DNA of 64,000 bases from Xenorhabdus szentirmaii DSM 16338 (GTDB lineage: Bacteria > Pseudomonadota > Gammaproteobacteria > Enterobacterales > Enterobacteriaceae). Every line of letters begins with the position of its first letter. Positions within the stretch are counted from its first letter, which is position 1. Below the pieces are notes generated by a model that was not told where the DNA came from, ran no database searches, and saw nothing but the letters and a program-made list of their open reading frames with translations. This document shows positions 45,701 through 51,308 of this stretch, piece by piece. Position numbers and translations under genes: made by a program. Where the stretch lies: NCBI RefSeq assembly GCF_002632585.1, contig NZ_NIBV01000002.1, positions 1,566,461 through 1,630,460 on the forward strand, read 5' to 3'.

Positions 45701-48700
45701 ACCAGACATCTTGCCGGTTAAAGTGATACCAAGCTTGTGTCGCATCGAATAAGCGCAGGATATTGCGGTGCTCAACCATAACGCCTTTCGGAATGCCGGT
45801 CGAACCCGAGGTATAAATGATGTAAGCCAAATGCCCTGATGTTAATCCAGCCACTTGCGGGTTGCTGTCCGGTTGCTCAGGCAAAATATTCGGGTCAAGT
45901 ACTGCCCGTCCTGCCAGTGCGTGTTCACCCAATGTTTTCTGCCCAATGGGATCAGCCAGTACAATGGCAGGTTCAGCATCTGCCAGAATATGGGCCAAAC
46001 GCTCACTGGTATAAACGGGGTCCAGAGGCACATAAGTACCGCCAGCTTTCAATATTGCCAATACTCCCACCACCATAGCGGATGATCGGGAGACACAGAG
46101 CGCCACCCGTTGCTCCGGTTCAACCCCCTGTGCAATCAACTGATGCGCCAACCTGTTGGCCCGGGCATTTAATTCAGCATAACTGAGGCTCTGTTCATGA
46201 CACACCAACGCTATCGCATCAGGGGTTTCTTTCGCGTGCTGCTCAAACAATTGGTGAATACATTCTGCCCCAGAATACGGCGTTTCTGCTGTGTTCCAAG
46301 TGGATGTGTTCCTGGTAGGTGTGTTCCAGGTGGTCAGCAACAGCCTGCGTTCACTCTCCGGCAGAATATCTAATGCCCGGACCGGCATATTCGGCGTGAA
46401 TTCCAGCGCGGCTGCCAAACTTTCCAGCGCCTGCTGCATGTAACTGCATATCTTTTCCGGATCAAACGGATGGACGACCTGAGCAGTCAGCCCCAAGGCA
46501 TCACCAAAATCCTCCACGGACAAGACGAAGGGATAATTGGTTCGTTCCTTCAGTTCCAGTAATTCAATCCCTTTTATCAACTCATTCAGCGCCACTGACG
46601 TATCATTGTGCCGATAATTCAACAAGGCACTGAAGAGAGGAAGAGTACTATCAACCCCGCTGCATCGCTGGGCCAGAACCAATGACGCATGTTCATGGGT
46701 TAAAAGTTCAGCCAGCCGGGTATGGGCTGACCTCACGCTGTCTTGTACCGACGAGCCATCCATATCCAATTGCAAAGGCAAGGTATTGATAAACATCCCC
46801 ATGCCATTGTCGGTTCCTTCCCCCACGACCATGCGACCGAACAGTACGGTGCCGAAGACGACTTTTTTCTGCCCACTGGTACGCGCCAGAACCTGTGCCC
46901 AGGCCAGATGACACAATGCCGCCAGACTAACGCCCAGACGCTGGGCCTGGGTGCGCAGGCGGTCATTCAATTCCGGTACCAGCATTCGGTGGAACTCGGT
47001 GACCTGTGAACCATCACGATGCACCTCCGTCAAACCGAACGGCAGTGTGGGCTCTTCCACGTCTGCCAGCATATCGGTAAAGAATCGCTTGTGCTCTGCT
47101 TCATTGACACCCAAACGCGCTTGCGCCACCAAATTGCGGAACGGCATTGGTACCGGCAGGCTGGCTCCCTGTCCGTCCAGATAAGACTTCACTTCACGGT
47201 GCATCATCTCCAACGTTGTATGGTCACCAATCAAGTGGTGCAGCAATTGCAGGACAGCCCAACGGCCACCTTCTTCCTGTGCTATGACAATACGTAATAA
47301 CGGCGCCTTATTCAGATCAAGGCGATAATGGCGGGAATCAAAACGTTGCATTAACTGCTCACGGACAGCGCCATCCGCCGGACCCAAATTCAATTCCAGT
47401 ACAGATAATTCCAGTACAGATAAGGGAACCTGGCGACAGACAACCTGCACCGGCACAGAAAGTCCCTGCCAGAGAAAAGCAGTGCGCAAAATATCATGGC
47501 GGTTAATGACCTGTTGCAGGGCGGCTAAATAACGATCCAGCAAAGCCCGATTCTCAAAAGTCATTTGCAGCGTCAGTAAATACGGATCGCCTTCGCTTGC
47601 CAGTAAATGATGGAACAAAATACCGTCCTGCAACGGGGATAAGGCGTAGATATCCTGAATATTCGCCAATCCTCCCGGCGCCTGTGCAACAACACAATCA
47701 ATGTCAGTCTGGGTCAGATCAACCAGCGGCAACATCGCTGGAGTCAGCGCGGTAGTGTCAGGCGTTATTACATTGACCGGTACGATTTCCCCCTCTTGTT
47801 GCCCCAGTGTTTGGGCCAATTCTGACAGCACCGGTAACAAAAACAGGTTACGTATTGCCAGTGTTATCCCTCTCTGACGCAAGCATTCGATCACCTTTAC
47901 CGCCAACAAGGAGTGCCCGCCCAAGGCAAAGAAATTGTCATGCCGGCTGATTGGCTCCATGCCCAGCAATTCACTCCAAATCGCCGCCAATACTGTTTCT
48001 TTTTCGCCTTGTGGGGCCTCATAGTGCTGGCGGGCAAATGCCTCATTATCCGGTGCAGGCAAAGCACGGCGATCCAATTTACCGTTAGGGGTCAACGGGA
48101 AAGCCTCCAAACGCACAAATGCCGCCGGCATCATATAATTCGGTAAAATGGCACTCAAATATGTGCGCAAATCATTCGCTAAGTTTTTATCAGCATCTGC
48201 CACCACATAAGCCACCAGACGTTTATCCGGCACATCTCCCAACGCCAGCACCGTGGATGCACGTACTGCTGGGTGTTCCATCAACCGGGCTTCAATTTCA
48301 CCCAATTCAATACGGAAACCACGGATTTTCACCTGATGGTCATTGCGCCCCAGAAACTCCAGATTGCCGTCAGGTAAATAACGGGCCAAATCCCCGGTGC
48401 GGTACATCCGTGCCCCCGGCTCATTGCTGAATGGGTCGGTAAGAAAACGTTCCGCCGTCAGTTCAGGGCGGTTCAGATACCCACGCGCGACACCAACGCC
48501 CCCAATATACAGTTCCCCTTCCACTCCCTGCGGGACTGGCTGACCGCAAGCGTCCAGCAGATAAGCCCGCGTATTTGTTATTGGGCGCCCTATAGGCACC
48601 TCGGTTCCTGCATGGTTTGTATAGTCTGACGGACAGTACCAGGTTGTGGCACAAACGGTTGCCTCTGTCGGGCCATAGGCATTGAATAGGGTTGCCTGAC

Positions 48701-51308
48701 CGCTTAGTGCCCGCAATAGCGCAAGGCTGGGGGCTTCACCGCCCAATATTAATGTCGGTTTTATCGTCAGCGCCGGCAAATCAATCCCGTCTCGCAATAA
48801 AGCCGGAGCCAGGAAGGCATGTGTCACTGATTGCTCTTCCAGATAGTGCCAAAGTCGGCATGAGTCCTGACGAACAGCCTCAGCCGGAATAACCAGACAG
48901 GCTCCGCTGCTCAATGCCATCATGATTTCCCAGACACTGGCATCAAAACCAAATGAGGCAAACTGTAACATTCGGCTGGCAGGATGGATGTTGAATTGGA
49001 CGATTTTATCCTGAATCAGATTCACCAGCCCACGGTGTTCAATCATCACCCCTTTGGGCGTTCCGGTCGATCCGGAAGTGTAAATCACGTAGGCCAGATG
49101 GCGGGAGGTCAAGGCAGTGACTTGCGGGTTGCTGTCCGGCTGGTCAGGCAAAACAGTGGGGTCCAGTATCGTCAGTCCTGCCAGCGCCTGTTCACCCAAT
49201 GCGGCTTGCCCGGCACTATCCGCCAGCAACATTTCCGGGGCGGCATCGGTCAGGATATGTGACAGCCGTTCCCCGGGATAGGCCGGATCTAAAGGCACAT
49301 AAGCCCCGCCCGCTTTCAGCACGGCCAACACCGCCGCCACCCGCGCGGGAGAGTTTGCCATGCAAATTGCCACCCTTTGGTCTGGCTCGATCCTCGAAGC
49401 AATCAATTGATGTGCCAGCCGGTTGGCCCGGGCATTTAGCTCAGCATAACTGAAGGCATGTTCTTCGTGCACCAAGGCAATGGCATCAGGATTTTTTTCG
49501 GCGTGCAATTCAAATAACTGATGAATGCATAACTGATCTGAGTAGGCCCTTTCTGTCGCATTCCAAGTTTCCAGCAGCAATGTACGTTCAACCGCAGGCA
49601 ACACATTCAGTTTTCCGACGGGGATCTCATCCCCCTCTTTTTTTGATGACAGCAATTCTTGTAAATGTTCACTCATCCGCAAGATGATATCTGCACTCAG
49701 GCGACTTTCATCGTAAATCCAACGGAATTCTCCCTGCGCATTGATCTGGAACGTCAACAATTCACCAATGGCATTTTCAATATCACTTTGTATCATCGAA
49801 ACCGCTATTGGCCACGGACTGCGGGTTTGTAATGCAAGAATATCCCGGAGTGAAGGCGACCGAGAACAAAGATCACGACTGAACGTACGATGCCGTATTA
49901 ATCGGGTAAGCTCATCATTCACAAAATTAGCCATTGCAGGCCACGGCTTATCAAGCGCTCCTTCAATCTCCATAGGAACCACAGGGGACAACGCTGACAA
50001 GTCATCATTGACTTCCACGCCCCAACCGATTTGGAATACAGGCTGTTCCGTCAGGCGGGTAAGATAGATAACAAATGCCTGTAACAACGTTTGCGATGGC
50101 GTATCGCCCTCATTACGGGTAACAGGAGTCTGCCAAAGGCTGGTGACCCAACGAGGCTCTGATAAGCTTTTGGAAGATCCAAACGGTAATTGGGCGGGCT
50201 GGAAAACGGCAAGGCGTCGCTGCCAAAATGCCTCACTGGGGGCAATTGCCTGGAGGGTATTTTTGACATCCTGTGCCTGTTGTGATGAAAGCAAAGGCAG
50301 TGGTTTCCCCGATTTAAGTTCCGCTATTTTAGCCAACTCTCTGGCTGACAGCAGCTGCCCTTCAAGGGTAGCAAAACCACCGATACGGACATCCTCACTG
50401 CCGGTCGTTACCCGCCAGGCATCACCTTCCACACTGACCAGTGTGCCGGGTTTTCCCTCCGAACGTTGAGCCAGCGGCTGAAGCCAAGAAATTGTTACTG
50501 TCCCTCGCTCCAGTAACAATTTCGGACGTCCCAATGGATTATCATAATTCTCGCCAAAATCTAATGCCCGCACCAGCGCAGACAATGTCTTTGCAGATCG
50601 CTCCCAACATAAATACCCGCCAGCATCAGGACGATGCGATAAGGCATAAAAACTCCGTTGTGACAGCTCTTGCGGGTGAGTTACCAATGTGTCCTGGCCC
50701 AATTGATTTAACAGTTCCGCAAATCCTTTCTGGGCCGCTTGGTAGCATTTCAGATTCAACGAGAAAGCACTGTCATGTTCTTCAATCGATACGGGCAATT
50801 GCACCGCAATATCGCCAGTATCGACACTGCTTTCTATGCGATGCCAAGAAACGGCATAATGTTTCGCCTGCTCCAACAACGCCCAAGACGTGGCATAATG
50901 GCCCGCATAACGCGGCAAAGGGCTGTCATGGTAATTAAACGCACCCTTGCGGATCTGTGAAATCAATGACACGGGCAGAATAAGAGGGTTGACGATTGAA
51001 AAGAGCCAATCAGCCGGATGCAATATGATGTGTTTTTGCAATGCTTCAACCGAATTCACACAAACTATCCCTTGCTGGTTAGCCCATGTTTGCATGACAG
51101 TATCGGTGGATAACACCGCCTGTATAGTATGCCCGGACACCTGAATTAGCTCAGCGCAATAAACAGCAAGCGTTGTTCCTCCTACCACCACACAAGTCCG
51201 CAATACAATGGAAGTGTCATTTTTATTATTCATTATCTCTGAATATGAGATTTGAGAAGACGCTTCCTCATTAAAAACATCTCCCTTTTTAGCAATACTA
51301 CCTTTCAT
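30795..51308 (-). CDS. szeS: Six-module formyltransferase-initiated NRPS, szentiamide synthetase
   Basis: Single 6837-residue assembly line. Order (approximate residues): formyltransferase F (32-335), C-terminal half of a C domain (360-580), A1-T1 (590-1165), dual C/E-A2-T2 (1190-2265), C-A3-T3 (2275-3320), dual C/E-A4-T4 (3340-4412), dual C/E-A5-T5 (4434-5485), C-A6-T6 (5496-6536), thioesterase (6545-6825). Codes: DAWFIGAVCK (Leu-like), DFWNIGMVHK (Thr, exact), DAWCIAAVCK (Phe-like), DAFWIGGTFK (Val, exact), DASCIADVCK and DVWSIGVICK (unclear alone). With dual C/E placement this predicts formyl-D-Leu-L-Thr-D-Phe-D-Val-L-x-L-x, the pattern of szentiamide from X. szentirmaii (Tyr and Trp at positions 5 and 6, lactone to Thr). 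ATG 51308 has AGAGGT six bases upstream. Inserted between cutC and yecM. Confidence 0.95.
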   Translation of the reverse strand: MKGSIAKKGDVFNEEASSQISYSEIMNNKNDTSIVLRTCVVVGGTTLAVYCAELIQVSGHTIQAVLSTDTVMQTWANQQGIVCVNSVEALQKHIILHPADWLFSIVNPLILPVSLISQIRKGAFNYHDSPLPRYAGHYATSWALLEQAKHYAVSWHRIESSVDTGDIAVQLPVSIEEHDSAFSLNLKCYQAAQKGFAELLNQLGQDTLVTHPQELSQRSFYALSHRPDAGGYLCWERSAKTLSALVRALDFGENYDNPLGRPKLLLERGTVTISWLQPLAQRSEGKPGTLVSVEGDAWRVTTGSEDVRIGGFATLEGQLLSARELAKIAELKSGKPLPLLSSQQAQDVKNTLQAIAPSEAFWQRRLAVFQPAQLPFGSSKSLSEPRWVTSLWQTPVTRNEGDTPSQTLLQAFVIYLTRLTEQPVFQIGWGVEVNDDLSALSPVVPMEIEGALDKPWPAMANFVNDELTRLIRHRTFSRDLCSRSPSLRDILALQTRSPWPIAVSMIQSDIENAIGELLTFQINAQGEFRWIYDESRLSADIILRMSEHLQELLSSKKEGDEIPVGKLNVLPAVERTLLLETWNATERAYSDQLCIHQLFELHAEKNPDAIALVHEEHAFSYAELNARANRLAHQLIASRIEPDQRVAICMANSPARVAAVLAVLKAGGAYVPLDPAYPGERLSHILTDAAPEMLLADSAGQAALGEQALAGLTILDPTVLPDQPDSNPQVTALTSRHLAYVIYTSGSTGTPKGVMIEHRGLVNLIQDKIVQFNIHPASRMLQFASFGFDASVWEIMMALSSGACLVIPAEAVRQDSCRLWHYLEEQSVTHAFLAPALLRDGIDLPALTIKPTLILGGEAPSLALLRALSGQATLFNAYGPTEATVCATTWYCPSDYTNHAGTEVPIGRPITNTRAYLLDACGQPVPQGVEGELYIGGVGVARGYLNRPELTAERFLTDPFSNEPGARMYRTGDLARYLPDGNLEFLGRNDHQVKIRGFRIELGEIEARLMEHPAVRASTVLALGDVPDKRLVAYVVADADKNLANDLRTYLSAILPNYMMPAAFVRLEAFPLTPNGKLDRRALPAPDNEAFARQHYEAPQGEKETVLAAIWSELLGMEPISRHDNFFALGGHSLLAVKVIECLRQRGITLAIRNLFLLPVLSELAQTLGQQEGEIVPVNVITPDTTALTPAMLPLVDLTQTDIDCVVAQAPGGLANIQDIYALSPLQDGILFHHLLASEGDPYLLTLQMTFENRALLDRYLAALQQVINRHDILRTAFLWQGLSVPVQVVCRQVPLSVLELSVLELNLGPADGAVREQLMQRFDSRHYRLDLNKAPLLRIVIAQEEGGRWAVLQLLHHLIGDHTTLEMMHREVKSYLDGQGASLPVPMPFRNLVAQARLGVNEAEHKRFFTDMLADVEEPTLPFGLTEVHRDGSQVTEFHRMLVPELNDRLRTQAQRLGVSLAALCHLAWAQVLARTSGQKKVVFGTVLFGRMVVGEGTDNGMGMFINTLPLQLDMDGSSVQDSVRSAHTRLAELLTHEHASLVLAQRCSGVDSTLPLFSALLNYRHNDTSVALNELIKGIELLELKERTNYPFVLSVEDFGDALGLTAQVVHPFDPEKICSYMQQALESLAAALEFTPNMPVRALDILPESERRLLLTTWNTPTRNTSTWNTAETPYSGAECIHQLFEQHAKETPDAIALVCHEQSLSYAELNARANRLAHQLIAQGVEPEQRVALCVSRSSAMVVGVLAILKAGGTYVPLDPVYTSERLAHILADAEPAIVLADPIGQKTLGEHALAGRAVLDPNILPEQPDSNPQVAGLTSGHLAYIIYTSGSTGIPKGVMVEHRNILRLFDATQAWYHFNRQDVWCLFHSLSFDFSVWELWGALRYGAKLVLVPHETARSPQAFHQFVCRHGITVLNQTPSAFKAFIASYVSNPLPDQLRYVIFGGEALDPGILQPWYRLRGETSPQLVNMYGITETTVHVTYRELNQQDVEQITSPIGQRIPDLTLYLLGDDGQPVPLGAVGELYVGGAGVARGYLNRPELTAERFLVDPFSDKPAARMYRTGDLGRYLPDGSLEFLGRNDQQVKIRGFRIEPGEIEARLREHASVRDAVVLAQGEEQDKRLVAYVVAEGVEADAELTNHLRAHLSHVLPDYMIPAAFVRLASFPLTPNGKLDHRSLPEPDSNAFARQHYESPQGETETMLAAIWCELLGIEQISRHDNFFTLGGHSLMAVRLMNRITRLGAELPLSALFNTPSLAALAEKIQHWIDAQQNNALPTITAVPREGLLPLSFAQQRLWLLTQFEGLSETYHIPIALRLRGQLNITAFQQALDTLFARHEALRSVFISVDGQPQIRLLPADATLPLFLHDLRGEPDAKTVFDQLCTEAASEPFELSRGPLIRAMLIRLSDNDYHFLLTQHHIVSDGWSLNVLARELNALYMAYRSGDPDPLPPLAIQYPDYAAWQHQWLSVEHMQVQSDYWRTVMVDVPVLLDLPTDRPRPAEQSLAGKMIPITLDAELTAALKQLSAQHGVTLFMTLLSAWSLVLSRLSGQTDIVIGTPSAGRSRQEIEPLIGFFVNTLALRLDVSGELTVTEFLAQVRKTALAAQAHQDLPFEQVVEIVQPPRQLAHTPLFQVMFAWQNNERSEWKLPGLEVSQVDQTPDIAKFDLELTLSEDGDRVVGMLNYASALFDHTTIERHLGCLYQALQQMAATPGLPLRNIDVLPPSERRLLLESWNGTETDYPTEMCIHQFLERQAEDTPEAIALVYEDQHLSYAELNTRANRLAHQLIALGVGPDQRVVICVSKSPAMVVGLLAVLKAGGAYVPLDPTYSGERLAQNLTDADPVLVLADNLGITALGESVLTGRTVVDPNIVPAQPDSNPRISGLTSRHLAYVIYTSGSTGIPKGVMVEHQSWVNLALFQINRFNLDNTSKVLQFASLGFDASAWDIMMALGCGACLVIPNETVRQDPRGLWQYLETNAVTHACLTPSLLRGISELPALTIKLTLILAGETPNPTLVQALSRQVSLFNAYGPTEATVCATVWRCPSTYSETDKLPIGRPINNAWVYLLDAERQPVPLGAMGELYIGGAGVARGYLNRPELTAERFLVDPFSNEPGARMYRTGDLARYLPDGNLEFLGRNDHQVKIRGFRIELGEIEARLREYPAVREAAVLVRGEASDKRLVAYVVTNADKELANNLRTHLNSILPDYMIPSAFVCLEAFPLTPNGKLDHRSLPEPGTEAFARQHYELPQGETETVLAAAWREVLGIERISRHDNFFALGGHSLLVVQMIERLRQQGLTLAIRDLFQSPVLSTLAQTLGQHQAALIPANMITPESTVITPAMLPLADLAQADIDHIVGQVPDGIMNIQDIYPLSPLQDGILFHHLLAHEGDPYLLMAQMVFAERALLDRYLAAVQQVVNRHDILRTAFLWQELSVPVQVVWRQASLSVLELNLDPTDGPVREQLARRFNPRHYRLDLSQAPLLRFVVAQEEDGRWIVLQLLHHLIGDHTTLEIMHREVQAYLAGQEADLPAPVPYRNLVAQARLGISEAEHTRFFSKMLGDVEEPTLPFGLTEVYRDGSQVTEFHQMLPSALNARLRRQAKSLGVSLAALCHLAWAQVLSRTSGQEKVVFGTVLFGRMAVGEGADNGMGLFINTLPLRLDMDDTSVRNSAQIAHTRLAELLVNEHASLALAQKCSGVDSHIPLFSALLNYRHNDVSVTSEPLIEGIELLGAQERTNYPLVLSVEDFGESLGLTVQIARPFEPERICGYMQQTLESVAEALERATDMPVKELEVLPETERRLLLATWNETEATYPVEMCIHQLFERQAEQNPNATALVHEGDILSYTELNTRANRLAYQLIEQGIGVGQHVALQFERSVALVVAQLAVLKAGGVYVPIDSGLPDERKQGLIRDCAACLLITDKQADIPAELGVPLLCLTNEDEANSAQSGINPDVPRSGADCAYIMYTSGSSGTPKGVQVPHRAVSRLVINNGYADIGPDDRVAFMANPAFDASTFEIWAPLLNGGAVVLIDRNTLLTPAELVHALQTHGVTVMWLTVGLFNQLAVTLSPVLPQIKCLIVGGDALDPHVIREVLKANPPQQLLNGYGPTEGTTFTTTYAIQSVGQEATNIPIGRPIANTRVYLLNSAQQPVPLGSVGELYIGGDGVACGYFNRPELTAERFLADPFSDKPGARMYRSGDLARYLPDGNLEFLGRNDQQVKIRGFRIELGEIEVRLAAHPAVREATVRVLGDGQEKRLVAYIVTEANVVAEANIAEETHAIEKANEELANTLHTYLNAILPDYMVPAAFVRLDSFPLTPNGKLDRRALPMPDSEAFSRQVYAAPQGETEAVLAAIWSELLGMAQISRHDNFFTLGGHSLMAVRMIERLRQRGVTLAIRDLFQSPVLSTLAQTLGQHQAALIPANMITPDVTVITPAMLPLVDLTQADIDLIAGQVPDGIMNIQDIYPLSPLQDGILFHHLLAHEGDPYLLMAQMAFAERALLDRYLAAVQQVVNRHDILRTAFLWQELSVPVQVVWRQASLSVLELNLDPADGPVHEQLARRFNPRHYRLDLSQPPLLRFVVAQEEDGRWIVLQLLHHLIGDHTTMDIMHREVQACLNGQEASLPVPVPFRNSVAQARLGISEAGHIRFFSKMLGDVEEPTLPFGLTEVHRDGSQVTDFHQMLPPALNARLRRQAKSLGVSLAALCHLAWAQVLSRTSGQGKVVFGTVLFGRMAAGEGADNGMGLFINTLPLRLDMDDTSVRDSTQIAHVRLAELLAHEHASLALAQRCSHVQGNMPLFNALLNYRHNALPITSNELIKGIEFLGAQERTNYPLALSVEDFGESLGLTVQIARPFEPERICGYMQQALESLTEALESTPDMPVKELEILPETERRLLLATWNETEAAYPTEMCIHQLFEQQVNKTPEATALVYEHQHLSYAELNARANRLAHQLIVSGIVPEQRVVLCVSRSPAMIVGVLAVLKAGGVYVPLDPAYSSERLGQSVMDADPVFVLADKVGLMALGEQALAGRTVFDPNILPEQPGNNPQVAELTSGHMAYVIYTSGSTGVPKGVMVTHQNVVNLAFAQINRFNVDETSRVLQFASLGFDASVSEIMAALSSGACLVIPGDEVRQAPLRLWQYLEENAVTYACLTPSLLQGISDFPPLTVKLTLILAGESPSAALLKGLHGQVMLFNDYGPTEATVCATSWRCPPDYQGRMVSIGRPTTNTRIYLLDDHAQPVPLGMAGEIYIGGDGVARGYLNRPELTAERFFIDPFSDKPDARMYRTGDMARYLPDGNLEFLGRNDQQVKIRGFRIEPGEIEARLREFPSVRDSVVLALGEGMEKQLVAYIVAEPEETLASDLRAHLSAMLPDYMVPAAFVHLDSFPLTPNGKLDRNALPAPDGQAFARQIYAEPQGETETALAAIWSDVLGVEHISRHDNFFALGGHSLLAVRVMNRITGLGAELPLSVLFNTPLLAELAKAIDIQRKTQNSLLPAIKPVPREGILPLSFAQQRLWFLAQLDGVSETYHISIALRLRGTLDQAAWQQALDTLFSRHEALRSVFISVGGQPQVQLLEADCGMPLSQHDLRKHANVEATLEQLYSETTSEPFELNRGPLMRAMLIRLADDDYQFLLTQHHIVSDGWSFHILIRELNTLYAAYLTGQHDPLPPLTIQYPDYAVWQRQWFSTERIKAQSDYWRTVLADAPVLLDLPTDRPRPLEQSFIGQGLPISLDVDLTAALKHLSQQHGTTIFMTLLTAWAVVLSRLSGQTDIVIGTPSAGRSRQEVEALIGFFVNTLALRLDVSNELTVTELLAQVRKTTLAAQAHQDLPFEQVVDIVQPPRQLAHTPLFQVIFAWQNNESMDWALPGVTVSPIERDLKVVKFDLELNLYEREDKIVGELRYASALFDQQTIERHIGYLHNVLQMMVAMPQQRLRDIDILPPSERRLLLENWNATAVPYPDSLCIHQLVERQAENTPEAIALVYEEQHLSYAELNIRANRLAHQLIALGVGPEQRVVICVSKSPAMVVGLLAVLKAGGAYVPLDPAYSGERLAQNLADADPVLVLTDNVGLSALGKTVLAGRTVLDPNIVPAQPDNNPRIIGLTSRHLAYVIYTSGSTGIPKGVMVEHQGWVNLTLFLIKRFNIDSTSRVLQFASLGFDVSAWEIMMALGCGVCLVIPNETVRQDSRGLWQYLETNAVTHASLTPSLLRGISDELSASTLKLTLILGGETPDPALFQSLSGRFSLSNVYGPTEATICATVWHCPADYSATDKLPIGRPIDNARIYLLDTKGQPVPLGAVGELYIGGVGVARGYLNRPELTAERFLIDPFSNKPGARMYRTGDLARYLPDGNLEFMGRNDHQVKIRGFRIELGEIEARLREYSAVSDAVVLVQEEGGNKRLVAYVVAEDSMGLANRLRTHLSAILPDYMVPAAFVHLKAFPLTSNGKLDRRALPMPDGEAFVRQAYVAPRGKVEIMLAAIWSELLCIEQISRHDSFFDLGGHSLLASQMINLAANQGIILTLNTLFQFPVLAELAMKITSDSQSGSQSCAIPIRSEGMGVPLFFVPTGMGDHSYVFLMARCLQSDYPIYALPWPSINEEPMSTIEEQADRMVIMMKAVQPTGPYRISGYSSGGILAYVIAQKLLNAGEQVDFLGLIDTNSPSLVKEKHKQAKYHFFDGLAWQAGKENSGALAILHQQIDELSMVQFIEAAQELALYPANLSADVVAKRWEQIDRYAQIAMDYKPSALPIILHQFYAAEPVPVIGLETEEKPETESVEPSLGWADIIPEISLQLIAVSGNHISMMEDNENRMSLVEAMNKALAANNGTEEYNIVNNI
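30834..31676 (-). other. SzeS thioesterase domain
   Basis: Type I TE with nucleophile motif GYSSGG (near residue 6629), upstream FFVPTGMGDHSYVF, and a catalytic His in GNHISMM near the C-terminus. Expected to release the hexapeptide by cyclisation of the C-terminal carboxyl onto the Thr-2 hydroxyl. Confidence 0.85.
31701..34823 (-). other. SzeS module 6: C-A(unclear, Trp by product match)-T
   Basis: LCL-type C domain (LSFAQQRLW, HHIVSDGWS), so residue 5 stays L. A6 code D-V-W-S-I-G-V-I-C-K matches no common code I can recall; Trp is inferred only from szentiamide. T domain FFDLGGHSLLAS. Confidence 0.75.
34854..38009 (-). other. SzeS module 5: dual C/E-A(unclear, Tyr by product match)-T
   Basis: Dual C/E domain near-identical to that of module 4, giving D-residue 4. 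A5 code D-A-S-C-I-A-D-V-C-K resembles the Tyr code DASTVAAVCK except for Cys at 278 and an unusual Asp at position 322. T domain FFALGGHSLLAV. Confidence 0.75.
38073..41291 (-). other. SzeS module 4: dual C/E-A(Val)-T
   Basis: Dual C/E domain (HHLLAHEGD, HHLIGDH), giving D-residue 3. A4 code D-A-F-W-I-G-G-T-F-K is the classical Val code. The A domain has an Ala/Glu-rich insertion near 38450-38520 in its C-terminal subdomain. T domain FFTLGGHSLMAV. Confidence 0.88.
41349..44486 (-). other. SzeS module 3: C-A(Phe-like)-T
   Basis: Ordinary LCL-type C domain (LSFAQQRLW, HHIVSDGWS), so Thr-2 stays L. A3 code D-A-W-C-I-A-A-V-C-K is one step from the GrsA Phe code DAWTIAAVCK. T domain FFALGGHSLLVV. 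Confidence 0.8.
44514..47741 (-). other. SzeS module 2: dual C/E-A(Thr)-T
   Basis: Dual C/E domain (HHLLASEGD and HHLIGDH) implies D-residue 1. A2 code D-F-W-N-I-G-M-V-H-K is the standard Thr code. The Thr hydroxyl would be the lactone nucleophile. T domain FFTLGGHSLMAV. The domain carries a 5-residue tandem duplication and an expanded C-A linker (see findings). Confidence 0.88.
47814..49541 (-). other. SzeS module 1: A(Leu-like)-T
   Basis: Specificity residues D-A-W-F-I-G-A-V-C-K, identical to A2 of the GxpS-like NRPS, where Leu is expected. T domain FFALGGHSLLAV, Ser near residue 1130. Boundaries are approximate. Confidence 0.8.
49569..50231 (-). other. Half condensation domain between F and A1 of SzeS
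   Basis: About 220 residues resemble only the C-terminal lobe of a condensation domain (an FWQRRLA start, TLLQAFVIYLTRLTEQ, and the usual C-A linker LNVLPAVERTLLLETWN). No HHxxxDG motif or N-terminal lobe is present, so it cannot catalyse condensation. Likely a remnant of an elongation module whose front was replaced by the formyltransferase. Confidence 0.7.
50304..51215 (-). other. Formyltransferase domain of SzeS
   Basis: Formylates the amino group of the first residue while it is bound to T1, using a formyl-tetrahydrofolate donor, as in the linear gramicidin starter LgrA. The catalytic residues expected for Fmt-type enzymes are present: Asn and His in FNYHDSPLPRYAG (N125, H127) and Asp in SVDTGDI (D163). 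A small C-terminal subdomain follows (about 230-335). It looks functional. Confidence 0.88.
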
